A stretch of DNA of 64,000 nt from Centrapalus pauciflorus (lineage: Eukaryota; Streptophyta; Magnoliopsida; Asterales; Asteraceae): assembly GCA_020465985.1 (NCBI GenBank), contig JAANYP010007590.1:1-64000 (forward strand), written 5' to 3'. Both the position numbers and the translations under genes were made by a program. Positions 47,098-59,398 of the stretch are shown here, one piece after another; within the stretch, counting starts at the first letter, position 1; each line of letters opens with the position of its first letter. The notes beneath the pieces are model-generated. The model saw only the letters and a list, made by a program, of their open reading frames with translations, had not been told where the DNA came from and searched no databases.

Positions 47098-47111
47098 TGG
47101 CTTTGATACCA
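47098..47111 (-). promoter_or_regulatory. Viral primer binding site (initiator tRNA-Met)
   Basis: Reads TGGTATCAAAGCCA in viral sense, 13 of 14 matching the initiator tRNA-Met site. It lies about 250 nt downstream of the TATA box and about 350 nt before the ATG, as expected for minus-strand priming in caulimovirids. Confidence 0.85.
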
Positions 47112-47268
47112 AAGGGAGGGGAGGGGGTTTATGGCTGATCTATACAAGACCAGTAAGACGTTACGGTTACACAAGAAGGTGCAGGGTGGTCGGTGATACC
47201 TGGTTGGTCGGTAACACTCATGGAAAGAGATGGAATATAGAAGAAGAATTCAGCAAACAACACTTAAT

Positions 47269-47274
47269 TTTATT
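47269..47274 (-). terminator. Viral polyadenylation signal
   Basis: AATAAA in viral sense, about 90 nt downstream of the TATA box. A signal placed shortly after the transcription start gives terminally redundant pregenomic RNA in caulimovirids. Confidence 0.7.
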
Positions 47275-47361
47275 TCTCAAAAGAGTGGTGATCAGAGAGA
47301 TCTCCTTACAATAGCTTAGTTCACTCAACAAGGTACGAATACAAATGAAAGACTCAACTTC

Positions 47362-47369
47362 CTTTTATA
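47362..47369 (-). promoter_or_regulatory. Viral TATA box
   Basis: TATAAAAG in viral sense. Upstream (47444-47473) are GATAAG motifs and an inverted repeat ATAAGAT-gga-ATCTTAT at the very end of the insert. Confidence 0.75.
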
Positions 47370-47474
47370 GACCAAGGAAGCTTATCTAGGAAGATTACAT
47401 AAGATAAAGGAAATCTAAAACAACCAATCACAACCACATATTACAAACGGATAAGATAAGATGGAATCTTATCT

Positions 47475-49680
47475 TTGAGGGCCTACAACTTTAAATTACA
47501 GAAGAATGAGAGAATATTTGATCAAGTACATGATCCAGAAATGTACTTCGGGAAATCAAAATCATCAAGTTCTAGTGAACGAAAGTCAGGGGCTACTGCG
47601 TTCTTTTCTGGAGAAGAGGAAATACTAGTTGAAGCTGAAGAATCTGGTGGTAGAGCATTCTTAGGGTTCTCAAAACCGGAAGATAAACCACATCATTCAG
47701 GATCAACATCTCAAGGTTATACAAAGATGCCTATGAGTGCTAAATCAGCTGAGGAACATCTAAATCTTCTAGCTTCGTTAGTAGCAGCATATGACAATGG
47801 TCTTCAAGGTAAAATAAACGATCCAGCTTTGTGGGAAGAGGATGACGATCTGGTAGATCCGGACGACTTAGAGCAGATGGACCTACAATGGCAACTGGCC
47901 ATGGTAACGCAAAGGGTTAAACAGTTTATGAAGAGAACTGGAAGGAACCTGAGTGTGAGTAACAATGTTGGTTTTGATAAGCCAAAGGTGTAGTGTTACA
48001 ATTGTCAAGGATTGGGACATTTTTGCTAGAGAATGTCAAAGACCAAAGGTTGAGAACTATCAGAATCAGGGTAGACAGATGTTTGGTAGTTTAGAGAATC
48101 AAGCTACAATAGCTAGTTTGTAACAAATGTGTCTTCTAACAGACAGCTAGACGGTACATACGATTGGAGTACTCATCCGGAGTCTAATGCAAGAGCTTTT
48201 ACGGCTGAGGTAACTGAGACTGATGACAGAGCTGAAGCAGAAACGGAGGACACCCAGCAGTCCGATTCAAATCCTTTGATATTGGAAAAATCTGAGTAGC
48301 AGATCACTCTGGAGTTTGCAGCTCAAATGACCAATGTGGAATCCAGTCGAAAGAAGGTATGTCTAAATTTTTCTACCTTTCATGATTTATGTGTTTTGTG
48401 TACTACGTTAAATGATAAATTCAACATAGTGCTAGAATCACATGCAACCATGACAGCTGAAGTCCAATCCTTAAAATCAGAAAATGCTACTTTGTCAGAT
48501 ATAAAGGAAGATCTTAGGGCTAGAATGAAAGTCGATGCTCAAGATGCAGTAGCTCTGAAAGACCAACTGAGTGAGCACTGTGTTAGGAATGAGCTAATTT
48601 ATGAGCATATAGAGTCCTTAACCAAAGAGATCTCCTTAAAAGATATAGAATTAGCTTAGGATAGGGTTAAAGTTGCTGAGGCAAATAGTAGGATTGAAAA
48701 GTTTAGGAACTCGTCCCTGAATTTAGGTAAAATGTTAGACGCGCAGAGACAATCTAAGAAACCGATGGGCCTAGGATTTCAGGAAATTCCTCCACTGTTC
48801 AAAAATAACTATGTGCCTTTACCTCTGTATAAGACCACAGAAATGGTTGAATTAGAGGAAGCAACTGTAACTGAGACTGATAAGGCATCAACAACTAAGG
48901 TGTCAACAGCAACCCCTAAGGTTATGAAAACTGTTAAGTTGGTGTAGTCTACTAGTGGAACAAAACTAGAAGAGGCAAAAATTGTGATTGATAATAACCA
49001 AGAGGTGTTGAACACTGTATTTGAAACAAAAGAATAGGACACTAGTAAGACTCCTAAGTCAAAGGGAACCTATAAGAAACCTGTTGACAAAATCTCTTGT
49101 TTTAGATGTCATGAAAAACGGCATGTTGCTTCTAGTTGTCCCTATAAGAAGCCAGAATCTACACCTACTGTAGGGAAGCAAGAAGCACAAGCCTTAAAAT
49201 CAGTGCCTAGTATTGCTAGTTCAAGTACTTCTCAAAATACTGGGAAGAACTCGATTGTAACAACACGAGTAGGTGCTAAGCAAACATCGGTGTCAATCAG
49301 ACAGATGAAGGGATTATGAATAAATGACCGAACAGAGTCCCTATTCAATCAAAATCTGGACCACAACCAGTCATTAGGAATATTACCCCTAAGATGAGTT
49401 ATACTCCAGTTAGGTCACATACTCCTAACAGGCATCCGACACCAGGAAGAGGCCAGGGTTACAACAATGAAATGCATTATAATAGATACTACGGCCAAGA
49501 GTGAATATTAATCACTCAGCTCCACAACAGGTTCTTAATCAAAAACCCTAGTCACCTGAAAGGAGAGATGGGTATTTGAAAGAGTTCAAGTATGTGGACG
49601 AGAATGGTATTACCAAGTCAGTCATGGCTTGGGTTCCTCGTGATAACTTATTTATTTTCTTTCATGTTCAGGAGTTAACT
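47475..49680 (+). pseudogene. Copia C gag, part after the viral insertion
   Basis: Resumes the Gag core with RAYNFKLQKNERIF and continues to EQMDLQWQLAMVTQRVK (as in copy B). The first zinc knuckle (about 47994-48045) is preceded by a stop (TAG) and then shifted (CYNCQGLGHFC*). A coiled coil follows (48327-48659), then the second knuckle CFRCHEKRHVASSC (about 49099-49140), where the conserved Gly is Arg. Stops occur at about 48296, 48657 and 48945. Confidence 0.85.
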
Positions 49681-51240
49681 ATAGGTCTTCACAACAAATG
49701 GTTCGTAGGTAGTGGTTACTCCCATCACATGACTGGGTAAAGAAGTCTACTGAAGGACTTCAAGAGTGGGAACAAGGGGTTTGTGTTATTTGCTGGGAAT
49801 AAAGGAGGCAACATCACTGGAACAGGAGTAGTCACCAGTGTCTCTCAGATATGTGATAAACAACATTCAGTCCTCTTTACTAATAAAGAAGTGTTAGTGC
49901 TAAAGCCGGGATTCAAGATACCTGAAGAATATATTATGATGAGAGCTCCAATGGTGAATGACATGTACATGATGGACATGTCCGTAGCAGATTCGTCGAT
50001 GGGTTCTATTTGTATACTATCAAAAGCGTCAGAGTCTGAATCTTTGCTGTGGCACAGACGTATGGCACACTAGCACTTAAGGAAGATGAATTTCATCACA
50101 AAAAATGGACTTGTGCAAGGTGTTCACTAATGAGTTTTCAGTTTGAAGATAAGTGTGTGCCGTGCAAAAATGTAAAACAACATAAGAAGTCATACAAGTC
50201 GAAGACTCATAACTCAATCGACTTCCACCTTCAATTTACTGCATATTGATCTCTTCGGTCCAATAAACAAAAGGAGTATAGGTGGTAGTTGGTACTGTTT
50301 AGTTATCACTTATGATTACTCACGTTTCTCTTGGGTTTTGTTTTTTGGTACAAAGGACGAGACAACATGCACGCTGATTGGGTTCTTAGACCAAGACGAG
50401 AACTCATAGGGGAAAAGGGTAAAACATATCAGGAGTGATAACGGAACAGAATTTAAAAATGCAGTAATTGGTGTACATTGCCTAACTAAAGGCATAGTGA
50501 ATCAATTTAGTGTACCATATGAGCGACAACAAAATGGGGTGGCAGAACGTAAGACCAGTACTTTGATTGAAGCAGCAAGGACTATGCTCTATTCAAAGCT
50601 TCCTACCATGTTTTGGGGGGAGGCAATGAATACCGCTTGTCATGTATTAAACAAAGTCCTTGCTATTGATTCACTGAACAAAACCTATTATGAAATTCTG
50701 AATAAAAGACCACCATATTTAACTGGCTTTGAACTGTTTGGGGTGCCATGTACTTTATTAAAAACAAAACGTCAACCTATGTTTGGTGAAATGGCTGACG
50801 AAGAATACTTCCTAGGTTATGTCCAAACTCACCAATCAAGAGGGTGTTTAATAAAACTACTTGTACAGTTGAAATCATGTTTTAACATTGATGTAACAAG
50901 TTATTCACACGAACCCCAAATCAGTCCAGAATGGTTATTTGATTATGACTCAGTGTTTGAATCATTTAACATTCCGTTTAGTGGTAATGCAGGAACTGTG
51001 GAAAATGACATCTCATCCTTAAATCTCAACGACGAGGGTAGAGCTTTTCCAAATTCAAGAATTCCAACAACATCTGAGAATACATCAACAAAAGATGCGT
51101 CTCCAACGACAACTGACTAACCTTTGTTGCCTACAAATGAGAATCAGACAAACAATCCAGCCTCAGAAGACAGTGATCACGAGGAGAATATTCCATCTGA
51201 AGTCATACCCCCATTAGGCGAAATATGATCAAATTTTGGA
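49681..51240 (+). pseudogene. Copia C protease and integrase
   Basis: The protease reads WFVGSGYSHHMTG*, so the catalytic Asp of DSG is Gly. The pre-integrase region (SVSQICDKQHSVLF, LWHRRMAH) and zinc finger (CVPCKNVKQHKKS) have frame changes near 50080. The integrase core is readable as LLHIDLFGPI, DNGTEFKN and GVAERKTSTLIEAA, with a nonsense codon near 50407 (an in-frame TAG). An acidic linker runs to 51230. It cannot encode an active enzyme. Confidence 0.8.
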
Positions 51241-52969
51241 GATACTCTTCAAGTTAATGAAATTGAAACATCGAGAGTAAATAAGGATCATGCGATTGAT
51301 GATATCATAGGGAATCCAAATGCCGGTGTTAGAACTAGGAGTAGTGTGAATAGTTACATAGTGCTGTTATCGATGATCAACGACTCCGAGGCTTTTAACA
51401 CTTATTTATACTCGTGTTTCATTTCTCATGTTGAGCCAAAGAATGTGCAAATGGCTCTGAAGGACAATTCTTTGGTTGAAGCTATGCAGGAAGAACTTTC
51501 ATAGTTTAAAAAGCTAAAAGTCTAGGAATTAGTGCCTTTGCCTCGTGGAGAAGTTGCTATAGGGACCAAATGGGTCTTTAAGTCCAAAAGTGAAGATCCG
51601 GGCATAGTTACTCGTAACAAGGCAAGACTCGTGGTCAAAGAGTTCAACCATGAAGAAAGGATTGATTATAATGAAGTGTTTGCACAAGTAGTGAGGCTTG
51701 AGGCTATTTGATTGTTTCTAGCGTTCGCATCCTTCAAAGGGTTCAAAGTATATCAACTAGACGTCAAGAGTGTCTTCTTGTATGGAAAAGTGAAGGAGTT
51801 GGTGTATATCGAGCAACCGCCAGGGTTTGCTGATCTCAATTATTCTGACAGAGTATATCGACTGGATAAGGCTCTATATGGATTACATCAGCCACCTAGG
51901 GCGTGGTACGAGACACTGTGTATTCACCTCTTAGACAATGGGTTTGAAAGTGGGAGAATAGATAGTACACTATTTGTTAAAAGGAAAGGTGAAGATTTCA
52001 TACTGGTACAAGTATATGTGGACAACATCATCTTCATGTTGTCAAACGAACAAATGTGCAAAGATTTCGAGAAGGTAATGAAGTGAAAGTTTGAGACGAG
52101 TGCCATGGGAGAGCTAAACTTCTTTCTTGGTTTACAAGTTAAACAAAGAAAAGAGGGAATGTTCACTCATCAGACGAAGTATGTCTATGATATTTTAGAG
52201 CGCTTCAGGATGGAAGAACAAAGCTTACAGCTCATTTCAGTACTCCTATACAAGTCAATCACAATCTCGGACCGGGTATAGAGAGTGATACTGATGTGGA
52301 TCTGACTTTATACCGGGCCATGATCGGGTCACTCATGTATTTAATTGCTTCAAGACCTGAAATAATGTTTTCTGTTTGTATTTGTGTCATGTTTCAAACT
52401 AACCCAAAGGAGATGCACATGAAAGCTGTGAAGCGGATTCTGAGATATCTGAAGTCGAAACCGAAGCTGGGACTTTGGTATCATGCTGATGGAGATCTGG
52501 AATTGCAAGCTTACACGGATTCAGACTATGAGGGGTGTAGCTTGAACAGAAAGTCAACAACGGGTGGTTGTCAGTTTCTTGGAGGGAGATTCGTGTCCTG
52601 GCAATGCAAGAAACAGACTTCGGTAGCTGTATCAATGTGCGAGGTCGAGTATGTAGCTGATGGTAGTTGTTTTCACAGGTTCTGTGGATTCAACAAGAAT
52701 TGCGGGATTACGGTTTGACTTATACTTATACTCCCATTAGGATAGACAATCAGTCCACAATTGCCATAACTAATAATTCGGTTAAGCACAGTATGACTAA
52801 GCACATAGACATAAGACATCACTTTATTCGTGACTCTGCCGAGAAAAACCTGATTAAATTGGTAAAAGTTCCAACGGAAGACAACAATGCGGATCTTTTC
52901 ACAAAAGCATTTGATAGATCACGCTTTGAGTTGTTAGTCCAACTTAATGGAATGAGTAATCTGGAGTAA
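51241..52969 (+). pseudogene. Copia C reverse transcriptase and RNase H
   Basis: RT from VEAMQEELS, with stops, through VYQLDVKSVFLYGKV. The catalytic box reads YVDNIIF instead of YVDD, so an essential Asp is lost. A stop follows at 52084, with further shifts near 52215. RNase H includes YTDSDYEGCS, CEVEYVADG (damaged) and RIDNQS, with a shift near 52665. The stop at 52969 is equivalent to 768 of copy A. Confidence 0.85.
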
Positions 52970-53458
52970 CCTGACCTCAGTAGATTTTTCTTTCTTTTTA
53001 AAGTTCTTAAGTTATTAGTTTATCTTATTAGTTGCTTTACTTAAAGGTGAAAAACAAAAGAAAAAAGAGAGAAAACCATAAAAATTTCAAAAAAAGAGAA
53101 TATTGAAAATTGAGAGAAGTCTTACAGTCTTAGGTTCAAAGTGATGATATTTAGCACAGTCTAGCAAACTCTAAGTGTTAAACTCTCACACGCAATGCAC
53201 TATAAATTCTAAGTGATATACATGTTCTTGTCTGATACGTTGGTAGGCATAATACATGAACGATTTCCTAAAAGCTAATAAAATAATCAAGGAAATGTCA
53301 TATGTGTAACTAACTTAGATGTATGACCTAAAGGTCTTCATTTATATGTTAGAGGCATATAGACAATGTCTATGAATGAGGTATGCAAATTAATCTGGGG
53401 GATGTATGGATTCATCAAAATACATCTTAAACAAAGAAAAAGTTTTGTAACATAAAGG

Positions 53459-53655
53459 AAGTCAAAACATGTCGCTTTGTTGCATGTGAGTACAGACCTG
53501 TCACCACTGTTTTGACTTAAACTAGTAAGATATGTTGCTTTGTTGTACGTAAGTACAGACCTGTCACCACTGTCTTGCTAACTTAAGAGGAACTCTAAGA
53601 CAAACTAAGACACTCTTTTGTATGTAAATACAGAACTGTGTCCGACGTTTGCCTT
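53459..53655 (+). ncRNA. Array of three RNA hairpins (copy C)
   Basis: Unit 1 (53459-53518) has perfect 11-bp arms AAGTCAAAACA and TGTTTTGACTT. Unit 2 (53523-53580) has TAGTAAGATA and TGTCTTGCTA, fully paired if G-U is allowed. Unit 3 (about 53602-53655) has GACAC and GTGTC. Loops share TTTGTTG(T/C)A(C/T)GT(A/G)AGTACAGACCTGTCACC. Homologous to 1352-1540 of copy A, with different stem bases. Confidence 0.6.
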
Positions 53656-54239
53656 TTAAATATAATTTGCAAATACCAAAAAGTCATAATCATTTTGTGT
53701 CTGCCTTGATCATAGAAGTATGCCTAAGTATGGGACATGTAAGGTAACTACTTGATAAATAAAAAGGCCAAAGGAAAATCCTAAGTGTTGAGTGTTTAAT
53801 TGGACAAACAAACCGACAATTGACTTGGTGTGTATGTTGCGACAAACAACTAAAGGAATAAGAAATTCCAAAGTGTGAAAGTGCAATACTGAAAGTGCGT
53901 TCACACCGCTATCTGATTGAACCTTGTATGAAATTCTCGCAAAAAAAAATTTTGTTAGTGTGTTTTCATCTTTAAATTTCTGCAATTTAATTCTACTTTA
54001 TCTTATCTTATGTTATTTTATTTAATTTTAGTTCATTTTATTTTATTTTTAAGTTTAATTAGTTTCAATTTAATTTAATTTAATTTTTATTTTTATTTCT
54101 AATAAATAGGATCAAGGTCACTTACTAGGATGCATTTTAGTTGGAGAAACAAAATTGCGTGATAATTTGTTTGCTTAGTGTGAAATATTTCGTATAGTTG
54201 AAAAGGTTTCGAAAAGTTGAAAAAGTTGAAATTTTTTCA

Positions 54240-54960
54240 AAGATTTTCAAATTTCCACTTAAGTTCGTATCTAGCGTAAGTTCGAAGTGTCAAACGAACT
54301 TAAGATAAGTTCGAACTTAATCAACTAAGTTCGAGACACGGTGAGGATATAAATATGTCAACAGTAGTCATTCAGTTCAGCTACATTCGAATTTATTCCT
54401 CAAGAACTTAAATAGGCGATCTCAAACTTACATGCACGACTTCGAACTTGTCGTTTTTCTCGATTTTGATAACTGTTCCTCAAAGATACCCACATTCTCT
54501 CGAACATACACTTGGATATAGTTGTTTTGTATCACAAATCACTAAGTAAGTGATGTTTTGAACTGGTTTAATGGTGTAAATCTGAATATTTTGAGTTTAA
54601 AGTAACTAAAAACTAGGTGGTTTAAATCACGAAGTTTTAGGTTGTATAACTTAAAATTAATCATGAATAAGGTTGATTAGAACCTATTAGGACTAGATTC
54701 ATTAGTCATTTAAGTCTAAAAAGGTTTAAATCATGAGATTGAAGTTGAACATGTCGACTTCGAACTTGTTCTACACGACACGAACTTGTTCTTCAAATCA
54801 CGAACTTGATGAGTATACGAACTTAGATGAAAATATCTACAAGTTCGAGGGTTCCAAGTTAAACTAGTTCGTAGGTCACATGTTTCATACGAAGTTACAC
54901 CTAAATTCGAAGATGATTAAGTTCGTTCGAACTGAAACAAGTTCGAATGACTTCAAAAAA
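54240..54960 (+). repeat. AAGTTCGAACTT word field (copy C)
   Basis: Many GTTCGAACTT, GAACTTG and ACGAACTT words, with a perfect 14-nt palindrome TAAGTTCGAACTTA at 54306-54319. It precedes the extra ORF as in copies A and B. Confidence 0.75.
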
Positions 54961-57297
54961 TTTCCAAAATTTAATTTTTCAAAATTTAACTATTTGTTGT
55001 GTGTGCAGGGTTGGCTGATCGTGCTTTCTTCAACAAACATAATATGATAATGACCATAGACCTACATGCAGCAGAGGCACAGACATACAGACCAATTTTG
55101 GAGTTTTTGACTCGATCTAGAGTTGCGTATGCACTAACACACAATCCTACGCTCATACTCCAATACATCTGCCAGTTCTGGCCATCCATACACGTCGACA
55201 GTTCCGTAGTCCCTCCGATTTTGAGGGCTACAGTCAATGGTCAAGGTCTTTCGTTATTAGCTGATAATCTAAGGGAAATTCTTCAGTTGGGCTCGGCAGA
55301 TCAAGAAGATGGACTGATAGATTTTCTGGCAGTTATAAGGCAAGCGTCCTTCCAACGCATGGGCTATGCTCAGGATCTGACCAAAGCATCTTATGTGAAA
55401 AGTGGCCTAATAGGTCAATGGAGATATTTGATGCATGTTATGCTGGTGAGTTTTGCGCCAAAGAAAGTTGGATGTGATAAGATGATATCCAAGCTTCAAT
55501 CAGGGATGATCTCGCTTATCTACAATAAGCCATTCAGCTTCTCGGGCTTTTTCTACGGAGTTTGTCCACCAGATCACAGCTCCCTCACGTAAACGATTTT
55601 TGCGGAATCCACGTTTCGTGATGATGTTCATCAGGCACATTTTGCCAAATCTTCCACAATTTCCAAAAGTAGTTGCAGTGGCAGCAATTGATAAGCGAAT
55701 TTTCGCTGACTGCCAGTCGCATAACTCGAGGAGGGCGGAGCAGGTTAGGCCCTAAATGACTCCTGTGTTCGGAGCCATTATAGATCCGGATTTTGTGGCA
55801 CCGAATGTCGAAGACTGGGAAGTTAATGAGCCTCAACAATAGGCACCGGCACAGGCACTGGTTGCTCAGGCACAACCTCCTCCAAGAACGATAGCGGAAG
55901 CTGAGGCTTCTACATCGGGACCTCAGGCTGATCTGATTCAAGAAACAGTTGAGGAGATCTTCGCTCAAGGAGAAGCAGTTCAGGAATCTATTACTGAGGA
56001 GCTGATCAATGATATTTTTGAACTTCCTATGGCAACGGATGACATTTTTAATGATATAGAGAATTACCAGCCGGAATCAGTAGAATGCGTTGTAGAGACT
56101 GCGTTTGATACCGACTCAGAGACTGAAAGAGACTTAAGGGAAGCTACAAATCCCTCCACCGCATTTGAGACGCATGAAACTCGACTTGTAGTATGTCGAC
56201 AAAAGCTTCGTCGTCCAGCTTTTATTCTTCGCGATGAAGATGAAGGAGATGAAGACCTTGTACTCGAAGAAGAGGCGTTGGTTGCAGGGCAACAACGGGC
56301 CAAGTGCCAACGCCTACCTCAAGAAGCTGCATCATCATCAATCGTCACTCCATCATCATCAACCACCACTCCATCATCATCAACCGCCGTTCCATCAACA
56401 TCATCCATCGTTCCATCATCTACCACCGCCACCATTCCATCAACATCAACAATGTCATCGACAAATGCCCAAACCATTCATCAACTGAAAGCTCAAGTTG
56501 ATGACCTATCAGTCCATATACTTCAACTGACAAAGGCAGTGCAAAAGCTACAACAGCATAATGCTCTGTTAGATCAACAAAATGCAAATTTAGATCAAAC
56601 AGTTGCTGCCCAACAACATCAAATTCTAACTCTTCAGACCCCAATGGAGCAGATATTAAAAGATCGTGCAGCAGAGGGGGACAGTTGTAAATGAGATGAA
56701 TTGAGGGGGAGCCATAGAGAGGATGAAGGAGGTGACCCTGTTGCATAACAAAAAGACAGTGAGCTAGTAGATCTTTAACAATAGCCTGCTCAGCAAGCTG
56801 ATCTGCAAGGGGAGCCTGGGTCATCAGGATCGGACAAAGACAAAGGCAAGGCTCTCGAAGCTTCAGAATCTGTTCAAAACGAAATGATTGGAGCCTTGGC
56901 TGGCTTAGAAGATGAGGACGTAATATTTGATTTTGAAGATGACATAGATCAGGAAGAACTTGAGGAAGAGGAATTTATTTTAGAATATATACCTGATTAG
57001 AAGTCAGACGATGAGATTGTGATAGACGAAGATAACGAACAGATGAGATAGTGATTCAGAAGCAACCTGTTACAGAGGTATACACAACGGAAGATGAGAG
57101 TGTGATAGACATAGAATTGCTTAAATCTGCCTTGGATGTTGAATCAGAATCTGAAATGCCTGATATGGAGCTTACAAAAGAAGAAAAGATAAAACTGTTG
57201 TTCAGGGCAGATGAAGAGAAAAAGGACTTGGCTATGAAATAAAAAATGAAAATGCCAAGTCCAAGAAAATTGTCTGGAAGCACACTTAGCTGGTTTT

Positions 57298-57616
57298 TGA
57301 TGGATAAATACCGATCAATCTTATATTAGTATGTTAATTATGTAAAGTATGTAAAGTAGGATGTATGGATATGTAAATTATAGTAAGTAGAAGGACCTAA
57401 TTAGTATTTAGGAATACTTGAAGGGTTGCACCTTTTCCTAAAGGTTGTGACTTTTCATTAAAGGGTACCACGAAGAGTTGCGACTATTCAACGCACCCTT
57501 TAGATTATTCTATATAGGTCCAATGTAATCATTTGTAAGTGTGATTTCATAAAGATTGTTAATAAAGTTCATATTAGTAAGTAACTCCTGTGTATTTGAG
57601 TGTAAGAATCCCAACA
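57298..57616 (+). repeat. 5' LTR of gag-only element
   Basis: TGATGGATAAATA ... AATCCCAACA, 319 bp; partner at 60279-60597. Confidence 0.93.
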
Positions 57617-59398
57617 ATTGGTATCAGAGAGAAGGTTATTTCGATTCTCATCATATATCGTAAGGATCAGGAAGAGTACGCAACAGTCTAAGAAATTCAC
57701 CAGGGACGTTTGTTTGAAACCAACATCATCAGTACGTGTAAGAAGTTGATACGGGGCGGCCGAACATACGGTTCTACCACCAAACCGGCATCAATTCATC
57801 AAAGTAAGAATTCTGTTTTCAAAATTTTTTGAACAGAATTGGAAGAAAGGCAGATTTCATCAGACCAATAAGTGGGTCATCACGATAAGTCCGATTCCAG
57901 ACACAGTAAGAAAAATCCGACACAGAACCGACGCAAACAAACAAGTAGTAAGCCCCATCGCAATTTCAGAAAGTAAACCCTAGAAATCGGATAGCATAGA
58001 TAGAAAAGTCAAAATCAGAAAGAATAAACCTGATTTTGAAGCCAACCGTAAGAACCCCACGGTTAGGAGTCTAGAACCACCAGGTGCCACCACCAAACCA
58101 CCGAACTCCGCCATCATTAGAGGCAACATTTAGGGTTCCAGAAATCCAGAAGTCGAACCAACACAACCAACCGTCGTCTACCACCACCAGAAACCGCCAA
58201 TTGCAACCATAGAATCCATAACCAGCGATTGATACATAGGCGCCGATTAGGTATAAGGCAACAATTGGGTTATAGGGGTTGCACCGATTCAAAGGGAGAA
58301 AGCATAAAACCGTAGCACCGGTTCACAAAAGAAAGCATCATATCTGTAAGAAAAAAAGGCGCGCATAGGTTCTGTAAATCGTAGCAGTGAAAAAAACAAA
58401 GGGACAGTAAGAGAAAGAACTTGCACCGGTTCAAGGAAGAGAAGAGGCAGTAAGGGGTAAGGGAAAGCACCATTTGAAGGGAATTCATCAGCCCAAGAAG
58501 TAGCCCAAAGCACTAAGAAAAGGCAAGCCCAAATCAGTAAGAGGAATTAACAAAAGCCCAACCAGGTTTTATTTTCTTTTCATCTTTTAATTTTATTATT
58601 ATTATTATTATTATTTTCATTATTATTTTAGACAGTAAATTTTTAATTTATTTAAGATAATAGATTAAAAATTTAATATTAGTCTGTTATAATTTTTCGT
58701 TAAAAACGTTGAATTGTTGAATTGTTTAAAATAATAATTGTGGTTAGTATAAAATAATAATAATAAGTAAGTAAGCAAGAAAGTAAGAAACCAAGGAGTT
58801 ACAAAAATCCGTGTAACACCAAATTTTGAGTAAGTTCAGTACGAGTACGTTAGACAACCGTGACCGGCCAGTTTGTCTAAAACCCAAAACTTAGTGTTGT
58901 AAGAAACCTTAGTGTTTCTAAGTAAGTAAGAAAATAACCTAGTTTCACAGTAAGTAAGTAAGAGAAAAACCTTAGTGTTTTTCAAGAAATCCTAGTGTTT
59001 CCAAGTAAGTAAAGAAAAAATCATAGTGTTTTTTCAGAAACCTAGCATTTCCCAGTAAGAAGTAAGAGAAAACCACCGTGTTTTCAGAAACCTAGCGTTT
59101 CCCAGTAAGAAGTAAGAGAAAACCATCGTGTTTTCAGAAACCTAGAGTTTCCTAGTAAGTAAGAGAAAAACCGTTGTGTTTTTCAGAAACCTTAGAGTTT
59201 CCCCAGTAAGCAAGTACTTGAAAATCATAGTATTTTCATAAACCATCGTGTTTCACAGTAAGAGAAACCATCGTGTTTCAAAGAAAGTAAGAAACTGATC
59301 ATACGATCAGAAGTACGAAAGTAAGAAGTAAGGTTGGTCACATTCAGTGATCACTAGAAAGTAAGTAAGTAAGCATTAAAATCTTAAATTTCAAAACT
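57617..59398 (+). other. Long leader of gag-only element, with GTAAG/CAG repeats
   Basis: 1.78 kb between LTR and gag. The first part (57640-58560) is unique, with no gene I can support. From about 58760 to 59370 it is a degenerate tandem array of about 50-bp units, each with TTTTCAGAAACC and CCAGTAAG(AA)GTAAGAG; the pentamer GTAAG occurs more than 20 times. Confidence 0.75.

Larger units (their letters stand above)
46745..47361 (-). other. Viral leader region (between TATA box and ORF)
   Basis: About 600 nt of non-coding leader in viral sense, holding the polyadenylation signal and primer site. A purine-rich run (AAAGGGAGGGGAGGGGG, 47111-47127, plus strand) lies next to the primer site; on the viral strand it is pyrimidine-rich. 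Long leaders are usual in this family. Confidence 0.7.
40518..47474 (-). mobile_element. Integrated caulimovirid (petuvirus-like), unit-length, about 6957 bp
   Basis: An endogenous plant pararetrovirus in minus orientation inside copia C gag. It has one large ORF, a primer site, and promoter and polyadenylation signals, and no integrase or LTRs. Its single ORF and 7 kb size match the genus Petuvirus (petunia vein clearing virus, 7.2 kb, one polyprotein) better than the multi-ORF genera; genus assignment is inferred. Read as a circle, the integration opened the genome between an enhancer-like block (left end) and the TATA box (right end). Junctions are clean: host sequence stops at ATTAGG and resumes at TTGAGGGCC, losing about 4 nt relative to copy B, with no target duplication. 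Confidence 0.9.
52970..55010 (+). other. Pol-to-extra-ORF spacer of copia C
   Basis: 2.04 kb, same order as copy A: purine tract (53049-53103), three hairpins (53459-53655), the motif TGATAAATAAAAAGGCCAA (53752-53770), a TTTTA array (53990-54100), a TCGA-word field (54240-54960) and the splice acceptor (AG at 55007-55008). Confidence 0.7.

Noticed and set aside
55585..55968. Minus-strand ORF opposite the extra ORF of copy C
   Set aside because: Antisense shadow of the N-terminal region of the extra ORF; not shared with copies A or B.
58071..58513. Minus-strand ORFs in the leader of the gag-only element
   Set aside because: Low-complexity, no recognisable domain, antisense to the transcript; no support as genes.
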